This document shows positions 38,301-38,671 of a stretch of DNA of 38,671 nucleotides, in pieces. Source of the stretch: Mageeibacillus sp. UBA5747. Its GTDB lineage: Bacteria; Bacillota; Clostridia; Saccharofermentanales; UBA5734. The stretch's first letter is position 1. Each line of letters starts with the position of its first letter. The notes beneath the pieces are model-generated. The model searched no databases. It was not told the DNA's origin and was given only the letters and a program-made list of their open reading frames with translations. The translations under genes were made by a program, and so were the position numbers. The DNA lies in the NCBI GenBank assembly GCA_002419145.1, contig DIFN01000076.1, forward strand, positions 146,709 to 185,379, given 5' to 3'.

Positions 38301-38671
38301 CGCAACAATTCCCGCCGCGCCAGGTCAAACGCGTTCAATGTCGCGACTTTGCGAACACGGGCTCGGTTCCCCGGGATCTGCATCCGGCGAACGTCAACTC
38401 CACGCTCGCTGGCCACAGCCAAATAGACCAGTCCGACTGGTTTATCCGCAGTACCGCCGTCAGGACCGGCGATTCCCGTGATGGAAACGGCCAGATCTGT
38501 TTTCATGACGTCACGACATCCTTTTGCCATGGCTACAGCGGTTTCCTCGCTGACAGCACCAAATTCAGCAAGCACGTCAGCAGGAACATGAAGCTGGCTG
38601 ACTTTGACCTCGTTGGCATAGGCCACCATGCTGCCTTTGAAGACAGCTGAAACGCCGGAAATTTCGCCAAA
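38297..38671 (-). CDS. CinA C-terminal domain / nicotinamide-nucleotide amidase (partial; 5' end outside window)
   Basis: The open frame runs from the right edge (FGEISGVSAVFKGS...) to a TGA at 38297, giving 124 residues. The sequence matches the CinA/PncC C-terminal domain: VSAVFKGSMVAYANEVK, VSEETAVAMAKG, the nucleotide-binding SITGIAGPDGGTADKPVGLVYLAV, and a terminal NAFDLARRELLR. PncC deamidates nicotinamide mononucleotide in NAD salvage. Whether the full gene is a two-domain CinA or a single-domain PncC cannot be decided, because the 5' part is missing. The gene overlaps murJ by 4 bp. Confidence 0.92.
   Translation of the reverse strand, partial: FGEISGVSAVFKGSMVAYANEVKVSQLHVPADVLAEFGAVSEETAVAMAKGCRDVMKTDLAVSITGIAGPDGGTADKPVGLVYLAVASERGVDVRRMQIPGNRARVRKVATLNAFDLARRELLR

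Overview
The window is about 38.7 kb of moderately GC-rich bacterial DNA with almost no non-coding space. Nearly every gene lies on the minus strand; only a tyrosine recombinase and a PHP-domain protein are on the plus strand. Gene content and order (cinA, murJ, recA, recX, rimO, pgsA, acpP, rnc, smc, ftsY, ylxM, ffh, rpsP, khpA, rimM, trmD, rplS, rbgA, rnhB, yraN), strong GGAGG ribosome binding sites, a leucine T-box and a Bacillus-type SOS box all point to a Bacillota chromosome, most likely class Clostridia. I cannot name the family or species. I see no phage, insertion sequence, CRISPR array, tRNA or rRNA.

Layout from left to right. (1) 1-2.6 kb: a leucine-controlled unit (T-box, leuA, a Pat-type N-acetyltransferase, and probably a further gene cut by the window edge). 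(2) 2.6-6 kb: a LacI-type regulator, an archaeal/fungal-type aspartate-semialdehyde dehydrogenase, and a divergent Xer-like recombinase whose promoter overlaps the asd promoter. (3) 6-9.4 kb: a radical SAM enzyme coupled to an M18 aminopeptidase, and a divergent PHP phosphoesterase. (4) 9.4-18 kb: sulfur and one-carbon metabolism, with iscS-iscU, rarA, glyA, and a tight gntR-cysteine desulfurase-thiI-AIR-synthase-like operon. (5) 18-21 kb: purB and a class I aminotransferase. (6) 21-28 kb: the translation and SRP cluster. (7) 28-33 kb: smc, rnc and acpP. (8) 33-38.7 kb: pgsA, rimO, recX, recA, murJ and the 3' part of cinA/pncC.

Functional links. Leucine supply is read by uncharged tRNA-Leu through the T-box. 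Two separate cysteine desulfurases each sit beside a plausible partner: one with the Fe-S scaffold IscU, the other with the tRNA 4-thiouridine synthetase ThiI. SRP (Ffh, YlxM, FtsY) and ribosome assembly or modification genes (RimM, TrmD, RbgA, L19, S16) are grouped as in other Bacillota. RecA carries a LexA-type SOS box just downstream of a strong promoter.

This is mainly core chromosome; I find no convincing new multi-gene defence or mobile system. The most interesting signals are regulatory: a shared -35 region between asd and xer, a perfect inverted repeat in the asd leader, an operator-like repeat at a possibly leaderless ylxM promoter, a FabT-like site inside the acpP promoter, terminators placed about 20 nt before the next start codon (acpP/rnc and purB/gntR), and a HypE-like protein without a C-terminal cysteine in a tRNA-thiolation operon.
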